From CALBPI01 sp942491885 (GTDB taxonomy: Bacteria > Pseudomonadota > Gammaproteobacteria > Steroidobacterales > Woeseiaceae), in contig CALOCQ010000002.1 of the NCBI GenBank assembly GCA_942491885.1, forward strand, positions 1,116,001 through 1,180,000: a stretch of DNA of 64,000 nucleotides, read 5' to 3'. Every line of letters starts with the position of its first letter. Positions within the stretch are counted from its first letter, which is position 1. The position numbers and the translations under genes are program-made. The notes beneath the pieces were generated by a model. That model was not told the DNA's origin, did not search any database, and saw only the letters and a list, made by a program, of their open reading frames with translations. Shown here one piece after another: positions 8,124 through 17,396 of this stretch.

Positions 8124-9524
8124 TCAGCGCGCGATGAAGCTGCCGCCGAGTGCCTTGTAGAGTGCCGCAAGCGCGGTTGCCTGATCGGTGCGCGCCAGTG
8201 CCAGCTCGTCCTGCAACTCGAGGTCGGTTCGTTCGGCGTCCAGTACGGAAAGGAAACTGTCGGCGCCGTTGTCATAACGCAGGCGCGCGAGACCGCTGGC
8301 CTCGTTACTGCTCGCGATCGCCTCTTCGAGTACCGCCACCGTTTCCGTCGTCGCACGGTAGGTGGCCAAGGCGTTCTCGGTCTCCTCGATCGCGAGACGC
8401 CAGGTTTGCTCGAAGTTCGCCAGCGCCGCATCGGCGCGCGCCTCGGCAGCACTGATGTTCTGGCGGACGCGGCCAAAGTCGAGGAAACGCCACGATAGCG
8501 TCGGTGCAAACCGCCAGCGCTCCGCGTCGTCATTGCCGATGGCGCCGCGCTGTGCACCGGTCCAGCCGAAGCTGCCGAGCAAAGTGAGTTTCGGGTACAG
8601 CTCGGCCGTTTCCACGCCGATCAGCGCGGTGAACTCGGCCAGGCGTCTTTCCGCCGCCAGCACGTCGGGACGTCGCATCAGCCAATCGGCCGGGGTGCCG
8701 ACCGGCACGAGTGCGGGCATTACAGGCATGCCATTCGGCTCGCTCAGGCGCGCTCGAATTTCTGTGGCCGACGTTGCGGTCAATACGGCGAGTCTTTGTT
8801 CGGCCTGAGTGCGGCGGGTACGCGCACCCGGCAACGCCGCTGCGATTCGCCGCTCCAGCGACCGCGCGCGCGCGACGTCCAGTGCGGTGCCACGGCCGGC
8901 CGCAAGGGCGTTGTCCAGAATCGAGACGTTCTGCGCCTGATTGGCAATGTTGCTCTCAAGCACAGCGATGCGCATTACTGCGCCGCGCCACGCGAAATAG
9001 GCCTGCGCAGTTTCGGCAACAACGCTGAGCTCCGCAGCATACAGCGCGGCCGTGTCTGCCTGATCACGCATAACAATCGACTCAGCGGCGCGGCGCAGGC
9101 TACCGAACAGATCTATCTCCCAGCTGAGGTCGAAGCCGGCGCGGTAACGCTCGACGATTTCGTTGTTACCGAACCCGAACGGGTCTTCGCTACTTTCGGA
9201 GGTGCGCTCGACGTCGCCACCCGCATTGATCGTCGGGAACAGGCTGAATACGCGCAGCCCCGACAGCGCGCGTGTTTCGGCCAGCGTGGCCTGCGCCTGG
9301 GCTATCGTCTGGTTGTTCGCTCGCGCCGCCGTAATCAAGCCGGCAAGTTCGGGTTCCTGAAAAGCGAGCCACAATGATTCGAGGTCACCCGACGGGCTAA
9401 CGTTGGCGACGTCCGGTGCCTCGACAAACTCGTCCGGCAACGCGATATCGGGACGCTCGTAGTCGGGCCCAACGTTACAGCCGGCAAGCAGGACCGCGCC
9501 AAATGCTGCGCTTAACGTACGCAT
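8124..9524 (-). CDS. Outer-membrane efflux lipoprotein (NodT/OprM family)
   Basis: The outer-membrane channel of a tripartite efflux pump. The start giving MRTLSAAFGAVLLAGC is preferred because it produces a clean lipoprotein signal with LAGC lipobox; an ATG 18 nt upstream (9542, overlapping the RND stop) is also in frame. The family signature NVGPDYERPDIALPDEF follows the lipid Cys, and two internally repeated coiled-coil halves are seen (the second with ETAELYPKLTLLGSFGWTG and ISAAEARADAALANFEQTW). About 466 residues, normal for the family. Last gene of the TetR-MFP-RND-OMF operon. The two alternative starts come from an 18-bp tandem duplication at this junction. Confidence 0.9.
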   Translation of the reverse strand: MRTLSAAFGAVLLAGCNVGPDYERPDIALPDEFVEAPDVANVSPSGDLESLWLAFQEPELAGLITAARANNQTIAQAQATLAETRALSGLRVFSLFPTINAGGDVERTSESSEDPFGFGNNEIVERYRAGFDLSWEIDLFGSLRRAAESIVMRDQADTAALYAAELSVVAETAQAYFAWRGAVMRIAVLESNIANQAQNVSILDNALAAGRGTALDVARARSLERRIAAALPGARTRRTQAEQRLAVLTATSATEIRARLSEPNGMPVMPALVPVGTPADWLMRRPDVLAAERRLAEFTALIGVETAELYPKLTLLGSFGWTGAQRGAIGNDDAERWRFAPTLSWRFLDFGRVRQNISAAEARADAALANFEQTWRLAIEETENALATYRATTETVAVLEEAIASSNEASGLARLRYDNGADSFLSVLDAERTDLELQDELALARTDQATALAALYKALGGSFIAR

Positions 9525-9554
9525 GTGACGGCACCTACGCATGTGACGGCTCCT
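9519..9554. repeat. 18-bp tandem duplication at RND/OMF gene junction
   Basis: Two adjacent copies of ACGCATGTGACGGCACCT (9519-9536 and 9537-9554), identical at 17 of 18 positions. The duplication spans the RND stop codon and supplies two in-frame ATG codons for the downstream lipoprotein gene. Confidence 0.75.
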
Positions 9555-12500
9555 GTGGCGCTGCGTCATTGCGTGTTTCGAACTTGCGCAACAAGACGTA
9601 GAGCACCGGCGTGAACACCAGCCCGAAGAAGGTCACACCGAGCATGCCGAAGAAAACGGCGACGCCCATGACGTGGCGAATTTCCGAACCCGCGCCGGAC
9701 GCGAACACGAGCGGCAACACACCGGCGATGAACGCAAAACTAGTCATCAGAATCGGCCGCAGACGAATGCGACAGGCCTCGACCGCCGCATCAACAATGC
9801 CTTTGCCGGCACGCTCCAGATCACGCGCGAACTCGACGATAAGAATTGCGTTCTTGCACGCCAGCCCCATCAAAACGACCAAGCCAATCTGCGTGAAAAT
9901 ATTGTTGTCGAGGAACGTCGGCGGCACCGACATCGGTGGCGGCGGAATCATCCCCCACTGAATCTGCAAGCCGAAGATCAAGCCGTTGATCGTGTTCAGC
10001 ATCCAGATGCCGCCGATGGCCGACAGCAGGCACAGCGGCACGATAAGGATCACCGCCAGCGGCAACGTCCAGCTCTCATAGAGTGCGGCCAGCACCATGA
10101 ACACAAGCAAAATACACAGCGGAAAAACGAGTAACGAGGCGCTGCCTTGCGCCGCTTCCTGGTAGGTCAGCCCGGTCCACTCGAAGCCCATGCCCTGGGG
10201 CAATGACGCGCCCGCCATGGCGGCGACCACGTTGATTGCCTCGGCCGACGACAGCTGCGCGGGGTTGATGCCGCCGGACAAATCAGCCGCCGGGTAGCCG
10301 TTGTAGCGAATCACCGGGTCAGGCCCGAAGGTGCGCTTGAGCTCCAGGACGCTTGAGATCGGAATCATGCGACCCTGATCGTCGCGAACCTTGATCCGCG
10401 AAACGTCGCTGATCTCGTCGCGGAACTGCGCATCCGCCTGCACGTAGACGCCATAGGTGCGACCGAAGCGGTTGAAGTCGTTAACATAGGCGGAGCCGAG
10501 GTAGGCCTGCAACGCGTCGAACACCTCGTTGAGTTTGAGGTTTTGTTCTTTGACCTTGCGCCGGTCGACGTCGGCCTTCAACTGCGGCACGTTTGCCTGG
10601 AATGAACTCAGGATCGAATTCGCATCGAAACCGGGTGTGCCGCGCAACTGGCCGGCCAGGGCGTTCGTCGCATTCGCCAGCGCAGCAAAACCGAGTGTGT
10701 TGCGGTCCTGAATGTACATCTCGATCCCGGACGAGTTACCGAGCCCAAGCACCGGCGGCGGCATCAGCGCGAAACCCAGCCCCTCCTCGATCGCGCTGAA
10801 GCGCCCCGATAATGCCGCCGATAGCTCGACGGCTGTAGCCTCTCGATCCGCGGCCGGATCGATGCCGATAAACATCGTGCCGATGTTGGGCGTGTTAACA
10901 AAGTGCACACCGTTCAGACCCGGGAACGCCACCGTGTTGGCGACACCCGGCGTCGCCAGAGCGACCTCGGCCATTTCGCGCAACATGTCATCGGTGCGAT
11001 CAATGGTTGCACCTTCCGGCAACAAAGCGACCGCGAACAAATACTGTTTGTCCTGCGTCGGAATGAACCCACCGGGCACGGCACGGAAACCCATCACCGC
11101 GACGCCGAGCAGCAGCACATAAATCACCATCAACCGGCCGGAGCGACGGATGTAGCCGTTGACGCCCGACGCGTAGGCCTTCGAGCCGCGGTCGAAGACG
11201 CGGTTGAACGGGCGGAACAACCACCCGAGCAGGAACTCGATCACCTTGCCGGTGCGTTGCAGTGGTGCGTCACGCGGGCGCAACAACACCGCGGCCATGG
11301 CCGGCGAAAGTGTCAGCGAGTTGAACGCCGAAATAAGAACCGATGCGGTGATGGTCACGGCGAACTGCCGGTAGAACTCGCCGGTGACGCCGCCGAGGAA
11401 TGCGAGCGGCACGAAGACCGCGGCCAGCACCAGCGAGATGGCGATGATCGGGCCGGAGACCTCAGACATCGCGGCGTGTGCTGCATCGCGCGGCGACTTG
11501 CCCATTTCGATATGTCGCTCGACGTTTTCGACGACGACAATCGCGTCATCGACGACGATGCCGATGGCGACGACCAGTCCGAACAGCGTCAGCACGTTGA
11601 TCGAGAACCCGAGCAACAACAACACCGCGAAGGTACCTATGATGGAAACCGGCACCGCCAACAGCGGGATGATTGACGCCCGCCAGGTTTGCAGAAAGAC
11701 AACAACAACGATGACCACCAGCAGGATCGCTTCAAGCAACGTCGTCACCACCGAGCGGATCGATTCGCGCACGAAGACCGTCGGGTCGTAGGCGACCTCC
11801 CAGCTCACGCCTTTGGGAAAGCCTTCGGCGAGTTCGGCCATCTTGGCGCGCACCGCCGTGGACAGCTCGATGGAGTTTGCGCCCGGACTCTCGAAAATCG
11901 GGATCGCCGCCGCGCTTTGGTTGTTGAGCAGGGAGCGCAGCGAATAGGTTTCCGCGCCGAGCTCAATGCGCGCCACATCGCGCAGTTCGGTGATTTCACC
12001 GGGCGCGCCCGATTTCAGCACGATGTCGCCGAACTGCTCTTCGGTGACCAGCCGGCCATCGGCGCTGATCGACAATTGAACCGGGGTGTCCGGCTGCGGC
12101 GGACCGCCGATCAGTCCGGCCGAGGCCTGAATATTCTGCTCGCGGATCGCGTTGATAATGTCGCCGGCGGTCAGGTCTCGTGACGCGGCCTTTTCGGGGT
12201 CGAGCCAGACACGCATCGAGTATTGACCGGCCCCGAAGACGACCGCCCGGCCGACGCCCGGAATGCGCGAGATTTGATCTTTTACGCGAAGATTGACGAA
12301 GTTTGATAGATATTCGCCGTCATACGTGCCATCCGGCGATGTGACGTGAACGACCATTGTCAGCGTCGGTGACGCCTTTGCCGTCGAAACACCGAGCTCG
12401 CGTACGGCTTCCGGGAGGCGCGGCAACGCCTGGGCCACGCGGTTTTGCACCTGAACTGACGCCAGGTCCGCGTCGGTACCCCCGGCGAACGTGACCTCAA

Positions 12501-12774
12501 GATTCAGAGCGCCGTCGGAACTCGCCACCGACTTCATGTAGATCATATTCTCGACGCCGTTAATCGCCTCTTCCAGCGGGGCGGCGACCGTCTCGGAGAT
12601 CGTCGTCGGGCTGGCGCCGGGATAGCGCGCCGTCACCTGAATCGTCGGCGGCACCACATCGGGGTACTCACTGACCGGCAAATTGGGTATCGCGATGAGC
12701 CCGCAAACCAGAATAAACAGCGACAACACCGCCGCGAGGATCGGACGATCCACAAATGACTTGGCCAGATTCAT
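9535..12774 (-). CDS. RND multidrug efflux permease (HAE1/AcrB family)
   Basis: The inner-membrane proton-driven pump of the tripartite system. The 1079 residues fit the 1030-1080 range of the family. The start MNLAKSFVDRPILAAVLSLF is canonical. The paired Asp of the proton relay is in VVAIGIVVDDAIVVVENVERH (TM4), and the porter-domain motif YPGASPTTISETVAAPLEEA is clear. The periplasmic docking loop after TM7 contains the FIPTQDKQYLF segment. Substrate cannot be told from sequence. Lies between MFP and OMF genes; the end EPSHA overlaps the upstream ATG option of the OMF gene. Confidence 0.95.
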   Translation of the reverse strand: MNLAKSFVDRPILAAVLSLFILVCGLIAIPNLPVSEYPDVVPPTIQVTARYPGASPTTISETVAAPLEEAINGVENMIYMKSVASSDGALNLEVTFAGGTDADLASVQVQNRVAQALPRLPEAVRELGVSTAKASPTLTMVVHVTSPDGTYDGEYLSNFVNLRVKDQISRIPGVGRAVVFGAGQYSMRVWLDPEKAASRDLTAGDIINAIREQNIQASAGLIGGPPQPDTPVQLSISADGRLVTEEQFGDIVLKSGAPGEITELRDVARIELGAETYSLRSLLNNQSAAAIPIFESPGANSIELSTAVRAKMAELAEGFPKGVSWEVAYDPTVFVRESIRSVVTTLLEAILLVVIVVVVFLQTWRASIIPLLAVPVSIIGTFAVLLLLGFSINVLTLFGLVVAIGIVVDDAIVVVENVERHIEMGKSPRDAAHAAMSEVSGPIIAISLVLAAVFVPLAFLGGVTGEFYRQFAVTITASVLISAFNSLTLSPAMAAVLLRPRDAPLQRTGKVIEFLLGWLFRPFNRVFDRGSKAYASGVNGYIRRSGRLMVIYVLLLGVAVMGFRAVPGGFIPTQDKQYLFAVALLPEGATIDRTDDMLREMAEVALATPGVANTVAFPGLNGVHFVNTPNIGTMFIGIDPAADREATAVELSAALSGRFSAIEEGLGFALMPPPVLGLGNSSGIEMYIQDRNTLGFAALANATNALAGQLRGTPGFDANSILSSFQANVPQLKADVDRRKVKEQNLKLNEVFDALQAYLGSAYVNDFNRFGRTYGVYVQADAQFRDEISDVSRIKVRDDQGRMIPISSVLELKRTFGPDPVIRYNGYPAADLSGGINPAQLSSAEAINVVAAMAGASLPQGMGFEWTGLTYQEAAQGSASLLVFPLCILLVFMVLAALYESWTLPLAVILIVPLCLLSAIGGIWMLNTINGLIFGLQIQWGMIPPPPMSVPPTFLDNNIFTQIGLVVLMGLACKNAILIVEFARDLERAGKGIVDAAVEACRIRLRPILMTSFAFIAGVLPLVFASGAGSEIRHVMGVAVFFGMLGVTFFGLVFTPVLYVLLRKFETRNDAAPQEPSHA

Positions 12775-14017
12775 GTTCTAGCCCTGCCCTTCCCTGTTTC
12801 TGCCCGGCGTCGGCCGCCGGCTCACCCTGTCCCGCCGGTGCACCTTGTGGATTGCCGACGGCCCTTAACGGATCGTCCATCGGCACTTCGCTGGGCGCGA
12901 CCGGTGCGCCAGGGAAGAAAATCTTGCGTACACCGTTGACGACAACGCGCTCGCCGCCCTGCAGGCCGGCGGTGACGATGCGCAAACCTTCTACGGCGCG
13001 GCCAAGCTCGATGTCGCGTCGCTGTGCCCGGTTTTCATCGTCGAGCACATAAACATACTTGCGGTCCTGATCGGTCAGCACCGCGACGTCGTGGATCAGA
13101 AACGCCGGATGCGAATTGCTCGCCAATAACTTGACCCGTGCGAAGAGTCCTGGAATCAGGTACCCGTCCGGGTTCGGCAGCACGGCGCGACCCTGGATCG
13201 TGCCGGTCGCCGGATTGATCTGGTTATCGACGAAATCCATATTGCCGCGGTAGGGGAAATCGGTGTCTGACGCGAGACCCACCTGTACCGGGTTGGCGGT
13301 GTCGCGCGAACTCGGCCGCTCGCCGGTTTTGGCCTGCGCCTGATATTTCAGATAGATGCGCTCGTCGCCCTCGAACACGACGTGAATGGGGTCTATCGAT
13401 ACCAGCGTCGTCATCAGCGTCTCGCCAGGCGTTACCAGATTGCCCGGACGCACCAGCGCCTCGCCGACACGCCCGCCGATCGGCGCCCGTAACTCGGTGA
13501 AGCCAAGGTCGAGCTGCGCGCGCTCGAATTCCGCGTCGGCGCTGGCAAGATCGGCACGCGCCTGCTTGAACTCGCCGTTGCGCTGTTCCATCTCCTCGGC
13601 AGACAGCGCTCGGGCGGCAAGCAGCTTCTTGCCACGATCGATGTCTTGCTGGGCGAGATCAACACGTGTCTGCGCACGCACTACGTTCGCACGCGCAAGC
13701 GCCGCATTCGCCTGGTATTCGCGCTGGTCGATCGTGAACAGCAGCTGGCCCTTCTCGACGACCGCACCTTCACTGAAATGCATCGCGCGCAGATAACCTG
13801 CGACCCGCGGACGTATTTCAATGCTGTCGACGGCCTCAATACGCCCGGTGAACTCGTCCCACTCGGTCACGTCGCGCTCGACCACGCTGGCAAAACTGAC
13901 GTTCGGCGGCGGCATCTGTCCGGCTGGCTGCTCACCACCACAGCCGCCCAGCGCAAACGTTGCGGCCAAGAATGTGATGCCCGCTTTTACAGCGGTCGAT
14001 GTCCTTGTCGATTTCAT
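12668..14017 (-). CDS. Efflux periplasmic adaptor (MFP), 3' end abnormal
   Basis: Membrane-fusion protein linking the RND pump to the outer-membrane channel. Lipoprotein signal peptide ends in FALGGCGG; then IEIRPRVAGYLRAMHFSEGAVVEKGQ (lipoyl half), a coiled-coil hairpin (LARANVVRAQTRVDLAQQDI onwards), second lipoyl half FTELRAPIGGRVGEALV, and beta-barrel. The frame overlaps the RND gene by 107 bp, and its last 35 residues are a translation of the RND 5' end in another frame. A TAG at 12778-12780 in the neighbouring frame, 3 nt before the RND ATG, looks like the ancestral stop, so a single-base change near 12780-12800 probably lengthened this frame or is a sequence error. Its ATG overlaps the TetR stop (ATGA). 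Confidence 0.9.
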   Translation of the reverse strand: MKSTRTSTAVKAGITFLAATFALGGCGGEQPAGQMPPPNVSFASVVERDVTEWDEFTGRIEAVDSIEIRPRVAGYLRAMHFSEGAVVEKGQLLFTIDQREYQANAALARANVVRAQTRVDLAQQDIDRGKKLLAARALSAEEMEQRNGEFKQARADLASADAEFERAQLDLGFTELRAPIGGRVGEALVRPGNLVTPGETLMTTLVSIDPIHVVFEGDERIYLKYQAQAKTGERPSSRDTANPVQVGLASDTDFPYRGNMDFVDNQINPATGTIQGRAVLPNPDGYLIPGLFARVKLLASNSHPAFLIHDVAVLTDQDRKYVYVLDDENRAQRRDIELGRAVEGLRIVTAGLQGGERVVVNGVRKIFFPGAPVAPSEVPMDDPLRAVGNPQGAPAGQGEPAADAGQKQGRAGLEHESGQVICGSSDPRGGVVAVYSGLRAHRDTQFAGQ

Positions 14018-14622
14018 ACCGTATTCCCGGGAGATGTTTGTCTTGGTTTTTTGTCAACGTCTGTTGGGCTTGTCTCAGTGTCCGTCCATTCGACGGCGAG
14101 TTGCTCCATCAGGTCGACCAGCTTCGCCTTGAGCGAGCCCGGTAATTCCGGGCACTGGAAAAAGTCGGCCCAGAACATGCCGAAGGCGGCCATTCGTAAT
14201 ATTTGCTGGCGCAGCGTGCGGTCGTCCCACTCGATATCGGCCAGACGCTCAGCCTCCTGCTCGCGCACCGGCGATAGCACCGACGGGTCATGGGTAGCGG
14301 CGCCAACCATGCCGGTGACAAAGCGTCGCCGCTCCGCGTCGGGCGACGTGTGTGCGCGCAGATAGGCAATCAGCTCGGCCAGCTCGTCAGCCACGTCATC
14401 CGGCCTGTGCCCTGCCTCGATCTCCTTCCAATGGCTGATATCGTGCTCGATCAGCGCCTGCAGCAACGCCTGCTTGGTCGCGTAGTGGTAGGTAATGCCG
14501 CCGCGCGTGACGCCGCTGACCTCGGCGAGCTCGTCGAAGGTCAGCGCGCCGGCACCGCGATCAACAACGATCTGGCGGGCCGCTTCGAGCACTTTTGATT
14601 TGGCTTTGGGGAGTCTGGACAT
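14014..14622 (-). CDS. TetR-family transcriptional repressor of the efflux operon
   Basis: A 202-residue one-component regulator. The N-terminal helix-turn-helix is VLEAARQIVVDRGAGALTFDELAEVSGVTRGGITYHYATK, typical TetR spacing with YHY in the recognition region; the rest is a divergent ligand-binding domain with a TetR_C-like end. First gene of the efflux operon, with a 4-bp overlap to the adaptor gene. A perfect palindrome begins 8 bp upstream of its start codon, so autorepression and co-regulation of the pump are likely (inference). The inducer is unknown. Confidence 0.9.
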   Translation of the reverse strand: MSRLPKAKSKVLEAARQIVVDRGAGALTFDELAEVSGVTRGGITYHYATKQALLQALIEHDISHWKEIEAGHRPDDVADELAELIAYLRAHTSPDAERRRFVTGMVGAATHDPSVLSPVREQEAERLADIEWDDRTLRQQILRMAAFGMFWADFFQCPELPGSLKAKLVDLMEQLAVEWTDTETSPTDVDKKPRQTSPGNTV

Positions 14623-14630
14623 CGTATAAC

Positions 14631-14650
14631 TATACAGAACATTCTGTATA
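14631..14650. promoter_or_regulatory. TetR-type operator palindrome
   Basis: Perfect inverted repeat: TATACAGAA (14631-14639), CA spacer, TTCTGTATA (14642-14650). It lies 8 bp upstream of the tetR start, within the divergent gap to the Anbu gene, embedded in AT-rich sequence. Position and symmetry fit the binding site of the neighbouring TetR protein; it could also affect the divergent promoter. Confidence 0.75.
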
Positions 14651-14745
14651 AAAATAGTAAAGCGTTCGCTGACAGCCAGCGCGCTCTGGCAACGCTGTGC
14701 GCGAATTTGCTATGCACCGGTAGTTCGTGCGGATAAGCTATTCGG

Positions 14746-15519
14746 ATGACATATTGCCTCGCCGCACAGGTCGAATCCGGCCTCGTTTTTATCTCCGACT
14801 CGCGCACCAATGCCGGTATCGACCAGCTCGGTATCTACAGCAAGATGCACGTTTTCGACGACCTCGACGGGCGTTTTTTCACGCTATTGAGTGCCGGTAA
14901 TCTGGCCACCACACAGGCGGTAGTAGCCCGGCTGCGCCGGGATTTGCGGGATTCGGCCGAGACCAGCCTGGCAAGCGTCACGCGCATGCGGGAGGCGGCA
15001 GATTATGTCGGCGAGATCAGTCTCGCGGTTCAGGAAAAATACGCGGGACACACGGATGGCGAACCGTTCAACGCGGAAGCCAACTTCATATTCGGTGGTC
15101 GCATCGGCACAGCGAAACCGGAACTGTTCCACGTCTACCCGCAAGGCAATTACGTCGCCCCGACAACGCTCGCGCCATTCCTGCAGATCGGCGAACAGAA
15201 ATATGGCAAGCCTATTCTGGATCGCATCATCCGCTATAACACCGACATCGAAACCGTCATGCGCTGCGGCCTCGTGTCGATGGACTCGACCATGCGCAGC
15301 AACGCAGGCGTAGGTGCACCGATCGAAATGATGGTCTATCGTTTCGACGGCAAAGGACCGTCAGGGCACCTGGTGTTCGAAGAAGACGACCCGTATCTGC
15401 AAAAAATACGCGAGGCCTGGGAACAAGGCTTGCGTGCCGCGTTCGATTATCTGCCCGACGTCGAGTGGCCCGACCCGGACCACGCATTGCGCGTCATCGA
15501 GTCCGACTCAGCGAGCTGA
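14746..15519 (+). CDS. Anbu, bacterial proteasome-type protease
   Basis: A member of the Anbu (ancestral beta-subunit, COG3484) branch of the proteasome/HslV N-terminal nucleophile hydrolases. The start MTYCLAAQVESGLVFISDSR exposes Thr2 as candidate nucleophile after Met removal; SDSRTNAGIDQ carries the conserved Asp/Arg, and the body keeps LLSAGNLATTQAVVARL and the SMDSTMRSNAGVGAPIEMM end region. Length 257 matches the family. Read divergently from tetR and convergent, with a 12-bp overlap, with the metallopeptidase of the ATP-grasp/alpha-E operon. Anbu genes usually occur with ATP-grasp and alpha-E genes; the substrate remains unknown. Confidence 0.9.
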   Translation: MTYCLAAQVESGLVFISDSRTNAGIDQLGIYSKMHVFDDLDGRFFTLLSAGNLATTQAVVARLRRDLRDSAETSLASVTRMREAADYVGEISLAVQEKYAGHTDGEPFNAEANFIFGGRIGTAKPELFHVYPQGNYVAPTTLAPFLQIGEQKYGKPILDRIIRYNTDIETVMRCGLVSMDSTMRSNAGVGAPIEMMVYRFDGKGPSGHLVFEEDDPYLQKIREAWEQGLRAAFDYLPDVEWPDPDHALRVIESDSAS

Positions 15520-16461
15520 GTACGCCCTCACCACACGCCGCACGAAATCGATCTTCGCGATAACCGGCTCGCTCAGCACGAACGGATAAGCATCGGGTAA
15601 GCCAAGGCTGCGCGTCAGCTCATTCATGTTGATGAGCAGTTCGGCCACATTCGGGTACCAGGCGTCGCTGCGTGCCGGTTTCTTCAGGCCTTCCGCCTCC
15701 GCTGTCTCGAGCAAAGCACTCAGGTGCAGGAAGTGTGCCCAGCACTCTGCCCAGTCCTCGGCCGGGTGCGCCATCGCATAGTCGCTGATGTAGCTCTCAC
15801 GGTCAGCGCTGTCACGCCCGCCGGAATAATAGGCCGACAATGCCATCGCATAATCATTGCGCTCATCACCAAACAGTTCGCGCGCCTCGCTCAGCAAATC
15901 GCCGGTGACCAGCATCGGAAAATAGTAATGGCCGGACTCATGTCGCATGTGTCCGATAAGCGTCCGGTAAGGCTCATTCATCTCGGCGCGCATTTGCTCG
16001 CGGAAGGTGTCGTCGGCCTCGGCCGCATTAATGGTGATGATGCCGGCACGATGGCCGGTCGTGACGTGCGCGTCCGGCACGTGCGGATTGGTGCGGTGAT
16101 CTTCCTTGAACTCAAATGCCAGCGTCGCCGGGTCGACCGGCAGGCGCAATGACATCAGGCCGTAAATCAGCCGGCGCTTCGCCGACTCGAGCTTGCGCCA
16201 TCGTTCGCGATTGGCCTCTTTGTGCTGCGACGGGATGATCTGGCTGGTCGCGCAGGACAGGCAAAGATCACCCCCACTGAGCGCAACCCAGTTGCACACG
16301 ATCTCGCCCTTACGATTGGCGCAAAGGCGCGGCGCGTCGACGGCGAATTCGCTGCGCATCTCGTGTCGCACCGGATCGTAGGCCAGCACGCGATCACAAA
16401 CGACGCAATTATGATTGTCGAAAAATATGCGGTTGCCGCAAGCGCAATTAAAAAGCCTCAT
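15508..16461 (-). CDS. Putative zinc-binding metallopeptidase (COG4307 type)
   Basis: A 317-residue cytoplasmic protein, starting at the ATG that overlaps the alpha-E stop (ATGA); the longer open frame is a shadow of that gene. The N-terminus has a zinc-ribbon pattern (FNCACGNRIFFDNHNCVVCDR) and a second Cys pair at GDLCLSCA. The catalytic candidate is HMRHESGHYYFPML, an HExxH with the motif HESGH, followed further on by DYAMAHPAEDWAECWAHFLH, where an Asp or Glu could be the third ligand. COG4307-type proteins are uncharacterised. Sits at the end of the ATP-grasp/alpha-E operon, in the position where a transglutaminase-like gene often stands. Confidence 0.85.
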   Translation of the reverse strand: MRLFNCACGNRIFFDNHNCVVCDRVLAYDPVRHEMRSEFAVDAPRLCANRKGEIVCNWVALSGGDLCLSCATSQIIPSQHKEANRERWRKLESAKRRLIYGLMSLRLPVDPATLAFEFKEDHRTNPHVPDAHVTTGHRAGIITINAAEADDTFREQMRAEMNEPYRTLIGHMRHESGHYYFPMLVTGDLLSEARELFGDERNDYAMALSAYYSGGRDSADRESYISDYAMAHPAEDWAECWAHFLHLSALLETAEAEGLKKPARSDAWYPNVAELLINMNELTRSLGLPDAYPFVLSEPVIAKIDFVRRVVRAYSAR

Positions 16462-17396
16462 GTGTTTTTCGCCCGGAGAAACCAGGTATTGGCAACTTCG
16501 GCGTGAACGCGCGCCAGATCTTTTTGTAGCGTATCCATTAGCTGGCTGACACCTGCCGCATCGAGTGATTCGACATCGATGGCATCGAGCTCGGCCGGCA
16601 CCTCGGCCAGACACGCCAGCACGACATGATTGATCGGCAGCTTATCGGCACTGCTTGCGGCAACATCAATGCAGCGGCGAATGGTGCGCGGGAATGCCGG
16701 GTCGTTGGTCAGGAAGCGGATGACTGACGGGCCGCTCACGGTAATCTGCACGTATTGACGATACATCTGGAACCCTGACACCGATTTGAGCACGTTGGTC
16801 CACAGCGTTGAGCGATAGCGCTTGCCAAGTGATTCACTGTGCGTCAGGTAATTTGCCGCGACATCGATCACGCGCGTTGTCATGTCGGCGCGCTCCAGAT
16901 TCTGGCCGAGGCGCAGGAACTGCAGCGGACTGTGATGGCTCATCGTGGTGATCAGCGCACCGTTGATCTGCTGGCAGCGCGCAATGCACTGCGACAACAC
17001 CTCGAAGCGGTCTTCACCCTTGGCCGCCGCAGGCAGCTGGTCGCGCGCGTACTGGTAGAGTTCGTTGACGTTCTCCCATGCTTCGGTCGGCAGAAGGTCG
17101 CGCGTGTTGCGCAGGTTCTCGCGCGCCATCTGCAGACAATAAATCAGCGAAGACGGGCTGCTGGCCTGGGCCAGCAAATAGTTGATGATTGCCGCTTCAC
17201 CCGTACCCGTGGGCGCCTCTTCCATGTCGTCGGCGGCACCGAAGATACGAATAAGCTCGTGCCAATCGGTACCGGACTCAATCGGAAGATCGAGCAATAA
17301 CTGTGAGTATTGCTGGACGATTCGGGCGGTGTTCTCGGCACGCTCAAGATAGCGGCCAAGCCAGTAAACGCGCTCTGCGGCTCTGGAGAGCATCAT
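16458..17396 (-). CDS. Alpha-E domain protein (DUF403)
   Basis: An all-helical protein of the alpha-E family (COG2307), 312 residues, start MMLSRAAERVYWLGRYLERA at the ATG overlapping the ATP-grasp stop codon (ATGA). The repeated RAENTAR, ARENLRNTRDLL and QNLERADMTTRVIDV stretches are the usual helix motifs. Family function is unproven; comparative work links it with circularly permuted ATP-grasp proteins, Anbu and transglutaminase-like proteins in proposed peptide synthesis or tagging. Translationally coupled on both sides here. Confidence 0.9.
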   Translation of the reverse strand: MMLSRAAERVYWLGRYLERAENTARIVQQYSQLLLDLPIESGTDWHELIRIFGAADDMEEAPTGTGEAAIINYLLAQASSPSSLIYCLQMARENLRNTRDLLPTEAWENVNELYQYARDQLPAAAKGEDRFEVLSQCIARCQQINGALITTMSHHSPLQFLRLGQNLERADMTTRVIDVAANYLTHSESLGKRYRSTLWTNVLKSVSGFQMYRQYVQITVSGPSVIRFLTNDPAFPRTIRRCIDVAASSADKLPINHVVLACLAEVPAELDAIDVESLDAAGVSQLMDTLQKDLARVHAEVANTWFLRAKNT

